DNA from: Bacteroidales bacterium
Lineage (GTDB): Bacteria > Bacteroidota > Bacteroidia > Bacteroidales > Bacteroidaceae
NCBI GenBank assembly: GCA_004556745.1
Contig: SFFY01000051.1
Location: 1 to 15,790, forward strand
Length of the DNA stretch: 15,790 nucleotides
Reading direction: 5' to 3'
Both the position numbers and the translations under genes were made by a program. The notes under the pieces are model-generated. The model was not told the DNA's origin, ran no database searches, and saw nothing but the letters and a program-made list of their open reading frames with translations. Every line of letters begins with the position of its first letter. Within the stretch, counting starts at the first letter, position 1. This document shows positions 1-6,324 of this stretch, piece after piece.

Positions 1-94
1 GTCAGCCCTAATTCTTATACGTCACAATAGTTTTACCGGACAGCAATAGAATCAATAGATTAAAGTAAATCTTCTCATAATAAATGTTTGCAGG

Positions 95-131
95 GGGAGC
101 GAGTTCGTGAGAACGCGCTCCCTCGTTTTTT
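95..131 (+). terminator. Rho-independent terminator with GTGA tetraloop
   Basis: The 7-bp stem GGGAGCG (95-101) pairs with CGCTCCC (116-122). After one mismatch (102/115) the stem continues with GTTC (103-106) against GAAC (111-114), closing a GTGA (GNRA-type) loop. It is followed by TCG and a run of six T at 126-131, so it reads as a terminator on the + strand. The gene it would end lies off the left edge. Reading in frame 2, the first 47 bases could be a C-terminus ending at the TAG at 47-49, but this is too short to support a CDS. Positions 50-94 show nothing else. Confidence 0.65.
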
Positions 132-159
132 ATTCCCAATGCCGATGCAGGCGAGATTA

Positions 160-331
160 TCAGCGGGATATTTTTTCTTTTCTCCTTGAAAAATCTTCCT
201 TTCTCCTTGAAATTTTTTCCTATCCGCTAAGATATTTTTTATTCCAAAGTTTTGAATATATATTCCAAAGTTTGGAATACGTGTTACAAAGTTTGTAACG
301 CATGTTAGCAAGTTTGTAACAAAAAATATCT
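160..331. repeat. 21-bp-period array of 17-bp palindromes, flanked by an 11-bp inverted repeat
   Basis: Four 17-bp near-palindromes start at 241, 262, 283 and 304, a spacing of exactly 21 bp with 4-bp spacers (atat, acgt, gcat). Copies 2 and 3 are perfect around the central base (ATTCCAAAGTTTGGAAT and GTTACAAAGTTTGTAAC); copies 1 and 4 deviate slightly. The array is bounded without a gap by AGATATTTTTT (230-240) and its exact complement AAAAAATATCT (321-331). Just upstream, TCTCCTTGA occurs at 181 and 202, again 21 bp apart. There is no convincing reading frame. The geometry suggests a DNA-binding array or a structured repeat. Its function is unknown. Confidence 0.8.
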
Positions 332-391
332 CCGAGAAAATGAAAATTGTCATAGCAGACAGGGAAAAATTGCAAGGGGAAAGGAAAAAAT

Positions 392-423
392 TCTCCCGTG
401 ATAGCGTTTGCTGTCACGGGAGA
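392..423. other. Hairpin CTCCCGTGA/TCACGGGAG
   Basis: TCTCCCGTGA (392-401) is the exact reverse complement of TCACGGGAGA (414-423), with a 12-base loop. No T run follows on either strand, although the minus-strand side runs into an AT-rich purine/pyrimidine tract. It could be a weak transcription-end or stability structure downstream of the U32 gene (which is read on the minus strand), or just another member of the palindrome-rich gap. Confidence 0.45.
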
Positions 424-454
424 TAGTGGGGCGATTGATGTTTCAAAAAAATAA

Positions 455-512
455 TTGTGGCGGGCTGACTAATATTTTGTGGCGGGCTGAAAGTACTTTC
501 AGCCCGCCACAA
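455..512. repeat. Perfect 36-bp palindrome plus an adjacent half copy
   Basis: Positions 477-512 are perfectly self-complementary: TTGTGGCGGGCTGAAAGT (477-494) is mirrored by 495-512. A half copy, TTGTGGCGGGCTGA, sits at 455-468, 22 bp upstream of the same sequence in the full copy. The GGCGGGC...GCCCGCC core resembles the other GC-rich palindromes in this window (543-574, 8107-8125, 11437-11528). As RNA it would fold on either strand, so it may end or protect the U32 transcript. No T run follows. Confidence 0.7.
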
Positions 513-542
513 TGACGTAAACATACTGTGTCATGTGGCACG

Positions 543-574
543 CACACGGCGGGCGTTCTGCAGAACGCCCCTAC
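543..574. repeat. REP-like palindrome, copy 1
   Basis: The core GGGCGTTCTGCAGAACGCCC (551-570) is a perfect 20-bp palindrome. With its flanks (cacacggc before, ctac after) the 32-bp unit matches, on the opposite strand, the unit at 11437-11468, with only two compensating changes in the core (TCTGCAGA against TTTGCAAA). The paired changes keep the hairpin intact. It ends 9 bp from the U32 stop codon, where it could act as a 3' stem-loop for that mRNA. Confidence 0.75.
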
Positions 575-583
575 TTTAGAATA

Positions 584-2440
584 CTAAGGTTTGAGCACTT
601 GCATTTCGCAGCGATGGCAGTCGAAGCGCAGGGGGAAGGTGCGGCCATCGGGCAGGCGGAGGCTGACGGGTTCTTTCCAGCGCGGCGTGGCCGCTTTGTC
701 CGCCTGCTTGGGACATTGGCCGAAAGCAAAGCGCAGGCAGTGGCGGCAGGTCATGAGCGGCACGGCGGCGGCAGGCTGCAAGAGTTCGAAAGCCGGGGCC
801 ACGTCTGTCGCGCCGTGCTCCAGCAAAAAGGCTCGGGCCTCGGCATTGGCCACGTTTCCCTTAAAATCAACGCTTTCGGGCATCAGCGCACGCAGGGCGG
901 AAGGGTTGGGCGCGGCGGCTCGGTCGCGGGTGTAAGACGCGCGGCGGGCGGCGAGCAGGGCCTCCACCGCCGTGCGCCGCCATTCCGTGAGCAGCGAGGC
1001 GGGAATAAACCGCTCGCCGTTGAGTTTGATACTAATCTCTCCCACGCAGAACGGCGTGTTGCCGAGTTTGGAAAGCGTGCGCTCCTGCGCTGCCTGCTGC
1101 GGCGTTTGCGCCGGCGCGTGGTCGGCCTCAAATTCTTGCGACACGGCAACGCCTGCCTCGTCGCGCAGGTCAAGGGCATAGCCGCTCGGCGTTTCGCGCA
1201 GCGTGATGTCGAGGCGCAGGCGGCGGTCGGCGGTGTCGGGACGCAAGAGGATTTTCTCAAACGCAAAGTCCTGATTGCGGTAGAGCGTCGCGCCGCGACC
1301 GGGACGGGGAAAGTCGCCGGCGGGAAAGAGCGTGCCGCCCTCTGCCCTGTTCACGCGGAAACCGCGCAGCCGTCCCTCCTCGTCAATGAAGCACAGGCCG
1401 TCGCCGGCGTTGATGCCGCCGTCGGCGCAAGCGGGCAGCATCTTGACCACGATGCTCTTCGGCGCAACGCGCTCCACAGTGCAAACGGCGGGACCCATGG
1501 CTTTGGGCGTGAGGAAGTTGTGAATGGGCTGCGGCGTGCGGCCATGCAGAAAGTAGTCCGTGAAACCACGGTTGAAACTCTTGGCGGGGTCGGGCGAGAA
1601 GGCGAGGACCGACGTGCCGTAGGAACTGCGGCGCAGCGTGTCGGGGCGGCGGGCGATGGCCTCGTCGATGCGGCGGCGATACCACGCCGTGATGTTCTTC
1701 ACGTAGGAGGCATCTTTGAGCCGCCCCTCGATTTTGAATGATGACACGCCGGCATCAATCATTTCCTCGATGCTGTCGGAGCGGTTCATATCGCGCAGCG
1801 AAAGCAGGTGCTTGTCGCGGGCGATGACGTTGCCGTCGGCATCTACCAAGTCGAAGCCGAGGCGGCAGAACTGTGCGCAGCGGCCGCGGTTGGCAGAGCG
1901 TCCGAAACAATATTGCGAGGCATAGCAACGCCCGCTGTAACTCACGCAGAGCGCACCGTGCACAAAGACTTCGATGGGTACGCTGACCGCTTGCGCAATC
2001 TCTTTAATCTGCGCGAGTGAAAGTTCCCGTGCCAGCACGATCTGCCGGAAGCCGGCGGCTTCCAAGAGCCGCGCCTTCTCGGGCGTGCAGTTGTCCATCT
2101 GCGTCGAGGCGTGGAGGGCAATGGGCGGCAGGTTGAGGCGCAGCAACGCCCAGTCCTGCACGATGAGCGCGTCCACTCCGGCGCGGTAAAGTTGCACGAT
2201 GAGCCTTTCGGCGGCTGCGAGTTCGCGGTCGTATAGAATCGTGTTGAGTGTCACGTAGACTTTCGCGCCGAAAAGGTGCGCGTAGTCGCACAGCCGCCGG
2301 ATATCGTCCACGCTGTTGCCGGCCGCCGCGCGTGCGCCGAAGTCCGGGCCGCCGATATACACGGCGTCTGCGCCGTGGCGTATGGCCTCGATGCCGCAGT
2401 CGGCATCGCGGGCAGGAGAAAGCAGTTCGATGGTGCGCAT
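584..2440 (-). CDS. U32 family protein (RlhA/TrhP-like RNA hydroxylation protein)
   Basis: This 618-residue protein belongs to the peptidase U32 / collagenase-like family. Characterised bacterial members (RlhA, TrhP) take part in prephenate-dependent hydroxylation of cytidine in 23S rRNA or uridine in tRNA rather than proteolysis. The N-terminal half is a barrel-like domain beginning MRTIELLSPARD. The U32 signature lies at residues 157-172 (EVFVHGALCVSYSGRC), followed by Cys178, Cys188 and Cys192; four of these cysteines are plausible iron-sulfur ligands by analogy. The long C-terminal part ends with more cysteines (CRHC, CPK, CHRC), suggesting a second metal site. The length fits the long RlhA-type branch (about 650 residues) better than TrhP (about 450), but the RNA target is not provable here. 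The ATG at 2440 gives the canonical family N-terminus. The gene stands alone, with repeat-filled gaps on both sides. Confidence 0.9.
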   Translation of the reverse strand: MRTIELLSPARDADCGIEAIRHGADAVYIGGPDFGARAAAGNSVDDIRRLCDYAHLFGAKVYVTLNTILYDRELAAAERLIVQLYRAGVDALIVQDWALLRLNLPPIALHASTQMDNCTPEKARLLEAAGFRQIVLARELSLAQIKEIAQAVSVPIEVFVHGALCVSYSGRCYASQYCFGRSANRGRCAQFCRLGFDLVDADGNVIARDKHLLSLRDMNRSDSIEEMIDAGVSSFKIEGRLKDASYVKNITAWYRRRIDEAIARRPDTLRRSSYGTSVLAFSPDPAKSFNRGFTDYFLHGRTPQPIHNFLTPKAMGPAVCTVERVAPKSIVVKMLPACADGGINAGDGLCFIDEEGRLRGFRVNRAEGGTLFPAGDFPRPGRGATLYRNQDFAFEKILLRPDTADRRLRLDITLRETPSGYALDLRDEAGVAVSQEFEADHAPAQTPQQAAQERTLSKLGNTPFCVGEISIKLNGERFIPASLLTEWRRTAVEALLAARRASYTRDRAAAPNPSALRALMPESVDFKGNVANAEARAFLLEHGATDVAPAFELLQPAAAVPLMTCRHCLRFAFGQCPKQADKAATPRWKEPVSLRLPDGRTFPLRFDCHRCEMQVLKP

Positions 2441-2546
2441 ATCAGTAGAGAGGGGTAAGTGAATGGAAACTGGGGGATTATTTGAATGGAAATATTATGC
2501 GTTGGTTGAATTTGATAGATTTTTTTTGACAAAAACAGAAAAAACC

Positions 2547-2881
2547 GCTTGCGGCGTTTGAAGCCCAAGGGCACGCCGCCGGTCTTAACGCCGAGCATTA
2601 AAGCCTTTCGGCTTTTGCTCGCCCTTAATCCCTGCGGCTGCGGTCGGTTCCCGCCCGCTTCAAACGTCGCAAGCAAAAAACAGAAAAAAGTGGACAATTA
2701 CTTTTTTACTGTAAATAGTAGGGACGAGATGCTTTACTTTTTTCTGTTTTTTGCTTGTCCTGTGTGGGCGGGCGGGAACCGACCGTAGCCTTAGCAGATT
2801 AAGCACCAGACGAAAGACGACAGACTTTCAGGCTGGGGCTTAATCGGATAAGGCGAGCTGATAGGCCCACATAGGACAAGC
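2547..2881. repeat. Large nested inverted-repeat region
   Basis: Four arm pairs were counted: 2547-2564 with 2657-2674 (17/18 match); 2636-2658 with 2768-2790 (22/23); 2670-2691 with 2736-2757 (22/22, the A6-CAG-A6 segment); and 2753-2769 with 2865-2881 (16/17). The second and third pairs nest, so 2636-2790 can fold into one long hairpin around a 44-base centre. The first and fourth form alternative outer folds. No protein frame is credible. It may be a decayed pair of inverted mobile repeats or a structured RNA. It fills almost all of the 501-bp gap between the U32 and menC-menE genes. Confidence 0.75.
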
Positions 2882-2941
2882 GGTTTTGATTGTTTTTTTC
2901 TCAAATCATATAATAGGGCACAGTCTAACTTTGTCAACGCA

Positions 2942-5029
2942 TCAATTCTGAGCAGCCAGTTGTTCGGCCAGCCGCGCGGCTTCCTTGCGGGCAGGCTTGC
3001 CCGTTTCGGTGCGCGGCAGACGGGCGGCGCGGAGAATATGGCGGGGCTGCTCGTGGCGCTCGAGGCGTTCGTGGCAAAGGCGGAGCAGGAGGGCGGTGTC
3101 GGCATCTTCGCCCTCGTAAATCAGGGCGAGTGCCTGCCCGAGGCGGGCATCGGGCACGGCGGTGAGCAGAAACGGCACAGGCAGCGGCGCGAGTTTTTCC
3201 TCCAATGCTTCAAGTTGGAATTTCAGTCCGCCGGAACATATAATATTGTCCGTGCGCCCGAGGATTTTGAACGAGCCGTCGGGCAGGATTTCCGCAATAT
3301 CGTTGGTTGTCAGCCGCTCGGGGCAGACGCTGGGCGCGTCGATGAGCAGGCGGCCGTCGCTGTCGGTTGCGATGCGCACGCCCGGCAAGGCCGTGTAGGC
3401 GGCCGCCGCTTCTGCGCCACTCAATCGGCGCAGCGCGATGTGCGAGAGCGTTTCCGTCATGCCGTAGGTGCTCCACACGGCATTGGGAAACGAGCGCAGC
3501 AGGCTTTCCAACTCCTTGCTCACCGCGCCGCCGCCGATAATCAGGCACTTGATGCGGCGCAGCAGGCTGCGCGTGCGGGGCAGGCGCAGGCATTCGTAGA
3601 CCTGCATCGGGGTCATGGCGGCGAAATGCGGCGGTTCGTGCAAGTCTTTCAAAGGGTTGGCGCACGGCGCGACGGGCACGAGGCGCAGGCCGCCTACGAA
3701 CGCCCGCACTGCCAGCATCTTACCCGCGATGTAACGCAGCGGCAGGCAGAGCAAAGCCGTTTGTCCGGCTTGGAGATTAAGGAAACGGCACGTGGCGAGC
3801 GCACTGGCACGCATACGGCCCTTTTCCACAACGATTTCTTTCGGAGTGCCCGTAGAGCCGGAGGTATGTACGCGCAGGGTGGGGCAGGGGTTGTGCCATT
3901 CTGCCGCAAACTCGTTCAACTCTTGGCAGAAGGCGCGTTGCTCCGCCGTACCGTAGAACAGCCGCTCGCCTTCGATGCAAAGATTTATATCTGAATAATT
4001 TTCCACAAACAGCTGACCCGTGCCGAGGCCTTGCGGCAGTGCGGCAAGGTGGGGCGGGAGTTGGGGCTGCAAATGCGCCACCCACTGCGCGAGGGCGTTC
4101 AGCCCCACGTTGCTCTCCAAGGCACTCGTCACCCAAAAGCCGACATCGCGCCGCATCGCCGCGTCCATCCACTCCGCCGCGCCCGAAAGGCCGCCGTGGA
4201 GCGTGGGTTTCAGCACGATGAACTGCGGGCGTATCTCGTTGAGCAATTCTTCTTTTTCCTTGTTGCTGTGAATCCCGATGAGTTCCTCGTCGAGGGCAAT
4301 CGGCAACGGCGTTTGGCGGCAGAGCCTTGCCATTTCTTGCCACTGCCCGGCGCGAATGGGCTGCTCGATGCTGTGAATGCCGTAGCGGGCGAGCAGTTCC
4401 AATTTCTGCAACGCCTCTTGCGGGGCAAACGCGCCGTTGGCATCGACGCGCAGCGTGACGCTCTCTTGGCTGAAACGGGCGCGGAGGCGGCGGATAAGGT
4501 CGAGCTCGGAGGCGAAATCTATCGCCCCGATTTTAAGTTTCACGCACGAGAACCCTTTTTCGAGTTTCTCCTCCATGCGTGCCAGCATCTCTTCGTGCCG
4601 CCCCATCCATACGAGGCCGTTAATCGCGATGCCCTCGCCGCCGTCGGTGAAAGGCGTGTCGAAGAGCCGGCGATAGTCGCCGCGCAGGGAGGCTGCTGCC
4701 GAGAGCATGGCGGTTTCAAATCCGAAGAGCACAGACGGTTTGCAGCGCAGTGCGGCCAGCGCGTCGCCGCCCCGAGCCTCCACTTGCCGCGCCGCCTCAT
4801 GGAGCCCGGCCTCATAGCCGGCATCGTAGTCGCAACTGAGGTCGAAGAGCGGGGCGCATTCGCCCAAACCCGTGAACCGCCGCCCCTCGTGCGTGCCATA
4901 TATAATAATGTACCACAGCCGCCGCTCCGTGTAAACGCCGCGCGAGGTGCCCGCCGGTTGCTTGAACACCAGCGTGCGCGGCACGACACGCACCGAAAAC
5001 GGGGGCAGGGAGGGGAGGGAGAAAAGCAT
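2942..5029 (-). CDS. menC/menE: MenC-MenE fusion: o-succinylbenzoate synthase / o-succinylbenzoate-CoA ligase
   Basis: One uninterrupted 695-residue frame carries two consecutive menaquinone enzymes. Residues about 1-360 are MenC (enolase superfamily, dehydrates SHCHC to o-succinylbenzoate): KLK at 164-166, Asp196 (RVDANG), Glu222 (IEQP), Asp247 (ALDEE) and Lys274 (LKP) supply the acid/base lysines and metal ligands. Residues about 365-695 are MenE (ANL adenylating family, ATP-dependent CoA ligation): P-loop TSGSTGTPK at 389-397, STYGMTE at 520-526, GRTDN at 591-595 and the catalytic Lys678 in PRTETGK. As usual in Bacteroidota, this MenE lacks the long N-terminal subdomain found in E. coli and Bacillus. 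The junction is a short stretch around residues 355-385 with no stop or start signal. The ATG at 5029 begins the MenC fold; the same frame stays open far upstream through menB, but that part is not MenC. The gene is last in the operon, 71 bp after menB. Confidence 0.92.
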   Translation of the reverse strand: MLFSLPSLPPFSVRVVPRTLVFKQPAGTSRGVYTERRLWYIIIYGTHEGRRFTGLGECAPLFDLSCDYDAGYEAGLHEAARQVEARGGDALAALRCKPSVLFGFETAMLSAAASLRGDYRRLFDTPFTDGGEGIAINGLVWMGRHEEMLARMEEKLEKGFSCVKLKIGAIDFASELDLIRRLRARFSQESVTLRVDANGAFAPQEALQKLELLARYGIHSIEQPIRAGQWQEMARLCRQTPLPIALDEELIGIHSNKEKEELLNEIRPQFIVLKPTLHGGLSGAAEWMDAAMRRDVGFWVTSALESNVGLNALAQWVAHLQPQLPPHLAALPQGLGTGQLFVENYSDINLCIEGERLFYGTAEQRAFCQELNEFAAEWHNPCPTLRVHTSGSTGTPKEIVVEKGRMRASALATCRFLNLQAGQTALLCLPLRYIAGKMLAVRAFVGGLRLVPVAPCANPLKDLHEPPHFAAMTPMQVYECLRLPRTRSLLRRIKCLIIGGGAVSKELESLLRSFPNAVWSTYGMTETLSHIALRRLSGAEAAAAYTALPGVRIATDSDGRLLIDAPSVCPERLTTNDIAEILPDGSFKILGRTDNIICSGGLKFQLEALEEKLAPLPVPFLLTAVPDARLGQALALIYEGEDADTALLLRLCHERLERHEQPRHILRAARLPRTETGKPARKEAARLAEQLAAQN

Positions 5030-5045
5030 ATCTGCGAATTTTGAA

Positions 5046-5082
5046 ATTATGCTCCGAGAACATAATGTTTGCGGAGCATAAT
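5046..5082 (-). other. Intercistronic hairpin between menB and menC-menE
   Basis: ATTATGCTCCG (5046-5056) is the exact complement of CGGAGCATAAT (5072-5082), and the loop is itself nearly palindromic (AACATAATGTT). It lies between the menB stop (5101) and the menC-menE start (5029). No T run follows on the minus strand, so it is more likely an attenuating, processing or stabilising structure than a full terminator. Confidence 0.5.
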
Positions 5083-5100
5083 ATTTATTGAAAAAGAAAA

Positions 5101-5916
5101 TTACGGCAGTTTGGGATATTTCTTGAAATCCGGCTTGCGCTTTTCGAGGAAAGCGCGGCCGCCTTCTTGTGCCTCGTCGAGCATGTAATAGAGCATCGTG
5201 GCGTCGCCGGCGAGTTCCTGTATGCCGGCCTGTCCGTCGAGTTCTGCGTTCAGTCCGGCCTTTATCATGCGCAATGCCAAGGGCGAGCGTTCCATCATCT
5301 CCTCGGCCCATGCCACCGTCTCGTCTTCCAGTTGCTCCGCCGGTACTACCTTGTTCACCATTCCCATGCGTTCGGCTTCCGCCGCACTGTATTGGCGGCA
5401 CAGGAACCATATTTCGCGCGCCTTTTTCTGCCCGACCATACGGGCGAGGTACGACGCGCCGAAACCGGCGTCGAACGAACCGACCTTTGGACCCGTCTGC
5501 CCGAAAATGGCATTCTCGGAAGCGATGGTGAGGTCGCACATGAGGTGCAGCACATGCCCGCCGCCGATGGCGTAGCCGTTCACCATGGCGATGACGGGCT
5601 TGGGCAGCGAGCGGATTTGCTTCTGCACGTCGAGGACGTTGAGGCGGGGCACGCCGTCGCCGCCCACATAGCCGCCGCGCCCCTTGACGTGCATATCGCC
5701 GCCCGAGCAAAAGGCTCTGTCGCCCGCGCCGGTGAGCACCACGACGCAGATGTCCTGACATTCGCGGCAATAAGCCAACGCTTGGCTCATCTCCCACACC
5801 GTGAGCGGCGTGAACGCGTTGCGATAGCGCGGGCGGTTAATCGTGATGCGGGCGATGCCGTTGAATTCGTCAAAAAGGATTTCCTTGTATTCCTTAATTG
5901 TTTTCCAATTTCTCAT
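5101..5916 (-). CDS. menB: 1,4-dihydroxy-2-naphthoyl-CoA synthase MenB
   Basis: This 271-residue crotonase-fold enzyme closes the second ring of the naphthoquinone by Dieckmann cyclisation of o-succinylbenzoyl-CoA. The protein is colinear with E. coli MenB: RPRYRNAF near the N-terminus, the CoA/oxyanion region CSGGD, GYAIGGGHVLHLMCDL, then QTGPKVGSFD and AREIWFLCRQY, and the C-terminal PDFKKYP tail. The Gly in QTGPKVGSFD marks the bicarbonate-dependent class; the other class has Asp there. The start was set at the ATG at 5916 (MRNWKTIKEY), which matches family N-termini. The frame is open 24 codons further upstream to another ATG at 5988, but that extension has no family resemblance. The gene follows menD after about 400 bp of repeats and precedes the menC-menE fusion. 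Confidence 0.95.
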   Translation of the reverse strand: MRNWKTIKEYKEILFDEFNGIARITINRPRYRNAFTPLTVWEMSQALAYCRECQDICVVVLTGAGDRAFCSGGDMHVKGRGGYVGGDGVPRLNVLDVQKQIRSLPKPVIAMVNGYAIGGGHVLHLMCDLTIASENAIFGQTGPKVGSFDAGFGASYLARMVGQKKAREIWFLCRQYSAAEAERMGMVNKVVPAEQLEDETVAWAEEMMERSPLALRMIKAGLNAELDGQAGIQELAGDATMLYYMLDEAQEGGRAFLEKRKPDFKKYPKLP

Positions 5917-6029
5917 AGGTTGGAGGTTTTTAGAGTGGACGGTTTTTTTGCAAATGGGTAAACGCGATAGAAATTTCTTGCTATACACTATTGATATGGA
6001 AAGGCGTTTGGGTTGATTTGGGTGTTAAG

Positions 6030-6248
6030 TGCCTGGAAGGCACTACAGAGCGAAGCGATAGTAACCGGGTACGCAGTGCCCGGAATAGCGTGGTTGGGAC
6101 GATGTGCCTGGAAGGCACTACGCCAAAGGACAGGCTCTTGAAACACTTCCACAGGCGTACTGCCTTCCAGGCAGAACTTTCACGATTGCTTTCCCCGAGG
6201 ACTTCGTCCCCGGTTACCGTCGCTTCGCTCCGTACTGCCTTCCAGGCA
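6030..6248. repeat. Nested inverted repeats (GCCTGGAAGGCA family)
   Basis: The outer arms 6030-6069 and 6209-6248 are 40 bp each and complementary at 36 positions. The inner arms 6105-6124 and 6154-6173 match at 19 of 20. All four arms share the segment TGCCTGGAAGGCA or its complement TGCCTTCCAGGCA, so the region is four copies of one short palindromic unit in mirrored order. A small GGAC-TTC-GTCC hairpin sits at 6199-6209. It occupies the menD-menB gap on a transcript that probably continues through it. No credible protein is encoded. Positions 6249-6324 hold nothing further except GTTTAC repeats running into the menD stop. Confidence 0.75.
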
Positions 6249-6324
6249 GATAATACCTTAGTCATATTATGCCTTATTCAATCAACGGGTAATGGTAACC
6301 TGTCTCGTTTACTTTTATACTTGT

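Noticed and set aside
241..320. The 21-bp array was considered as a CRISPR.
   Set aside because: The spacers are only 4 bp, the repeats are palindromic and variable, and there are no cas genes.
75..417. Overlapping short frames across 75-417 showing a seven-residue repeat.
   Set aside because: The seven-residue pattern is a by-product of the 21-bp DNA period, and frames are open on both strands as expected for palindromic DNA.
533..1741. 402-codon plus-strand frame opposite the U32 gene.
   Set aside because: It is an antisense shadow of a strongly supported gene, with Arg/Gly/Ala-rich low-complexity residues.
2960..5044. Two long plus-strand frames (2960-3994 and 4031-5044) opposite menC-menE.
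   Set aside because: They are antisense shadows of the fusion gene, with no recognisable motif.
5030..5797. The menC-menE frame stays open 256 codons upstream, suggesting a 951-residue protein.
   Set aside because: That part overlaps menB on the same strand in another frame and its residues are Arg/Gly-rich with no family match. The MenC fold starts at 5029.
5981..6265. 94-codon minus-strand frame in the menD-menB gap with repeated SAWKAVR and VVPSRH words.
   Set aside because: The word repeats reflect the inverted DNA repeat at 6030-6248, not a protein family. There is no plausible fold or conservation evidence.
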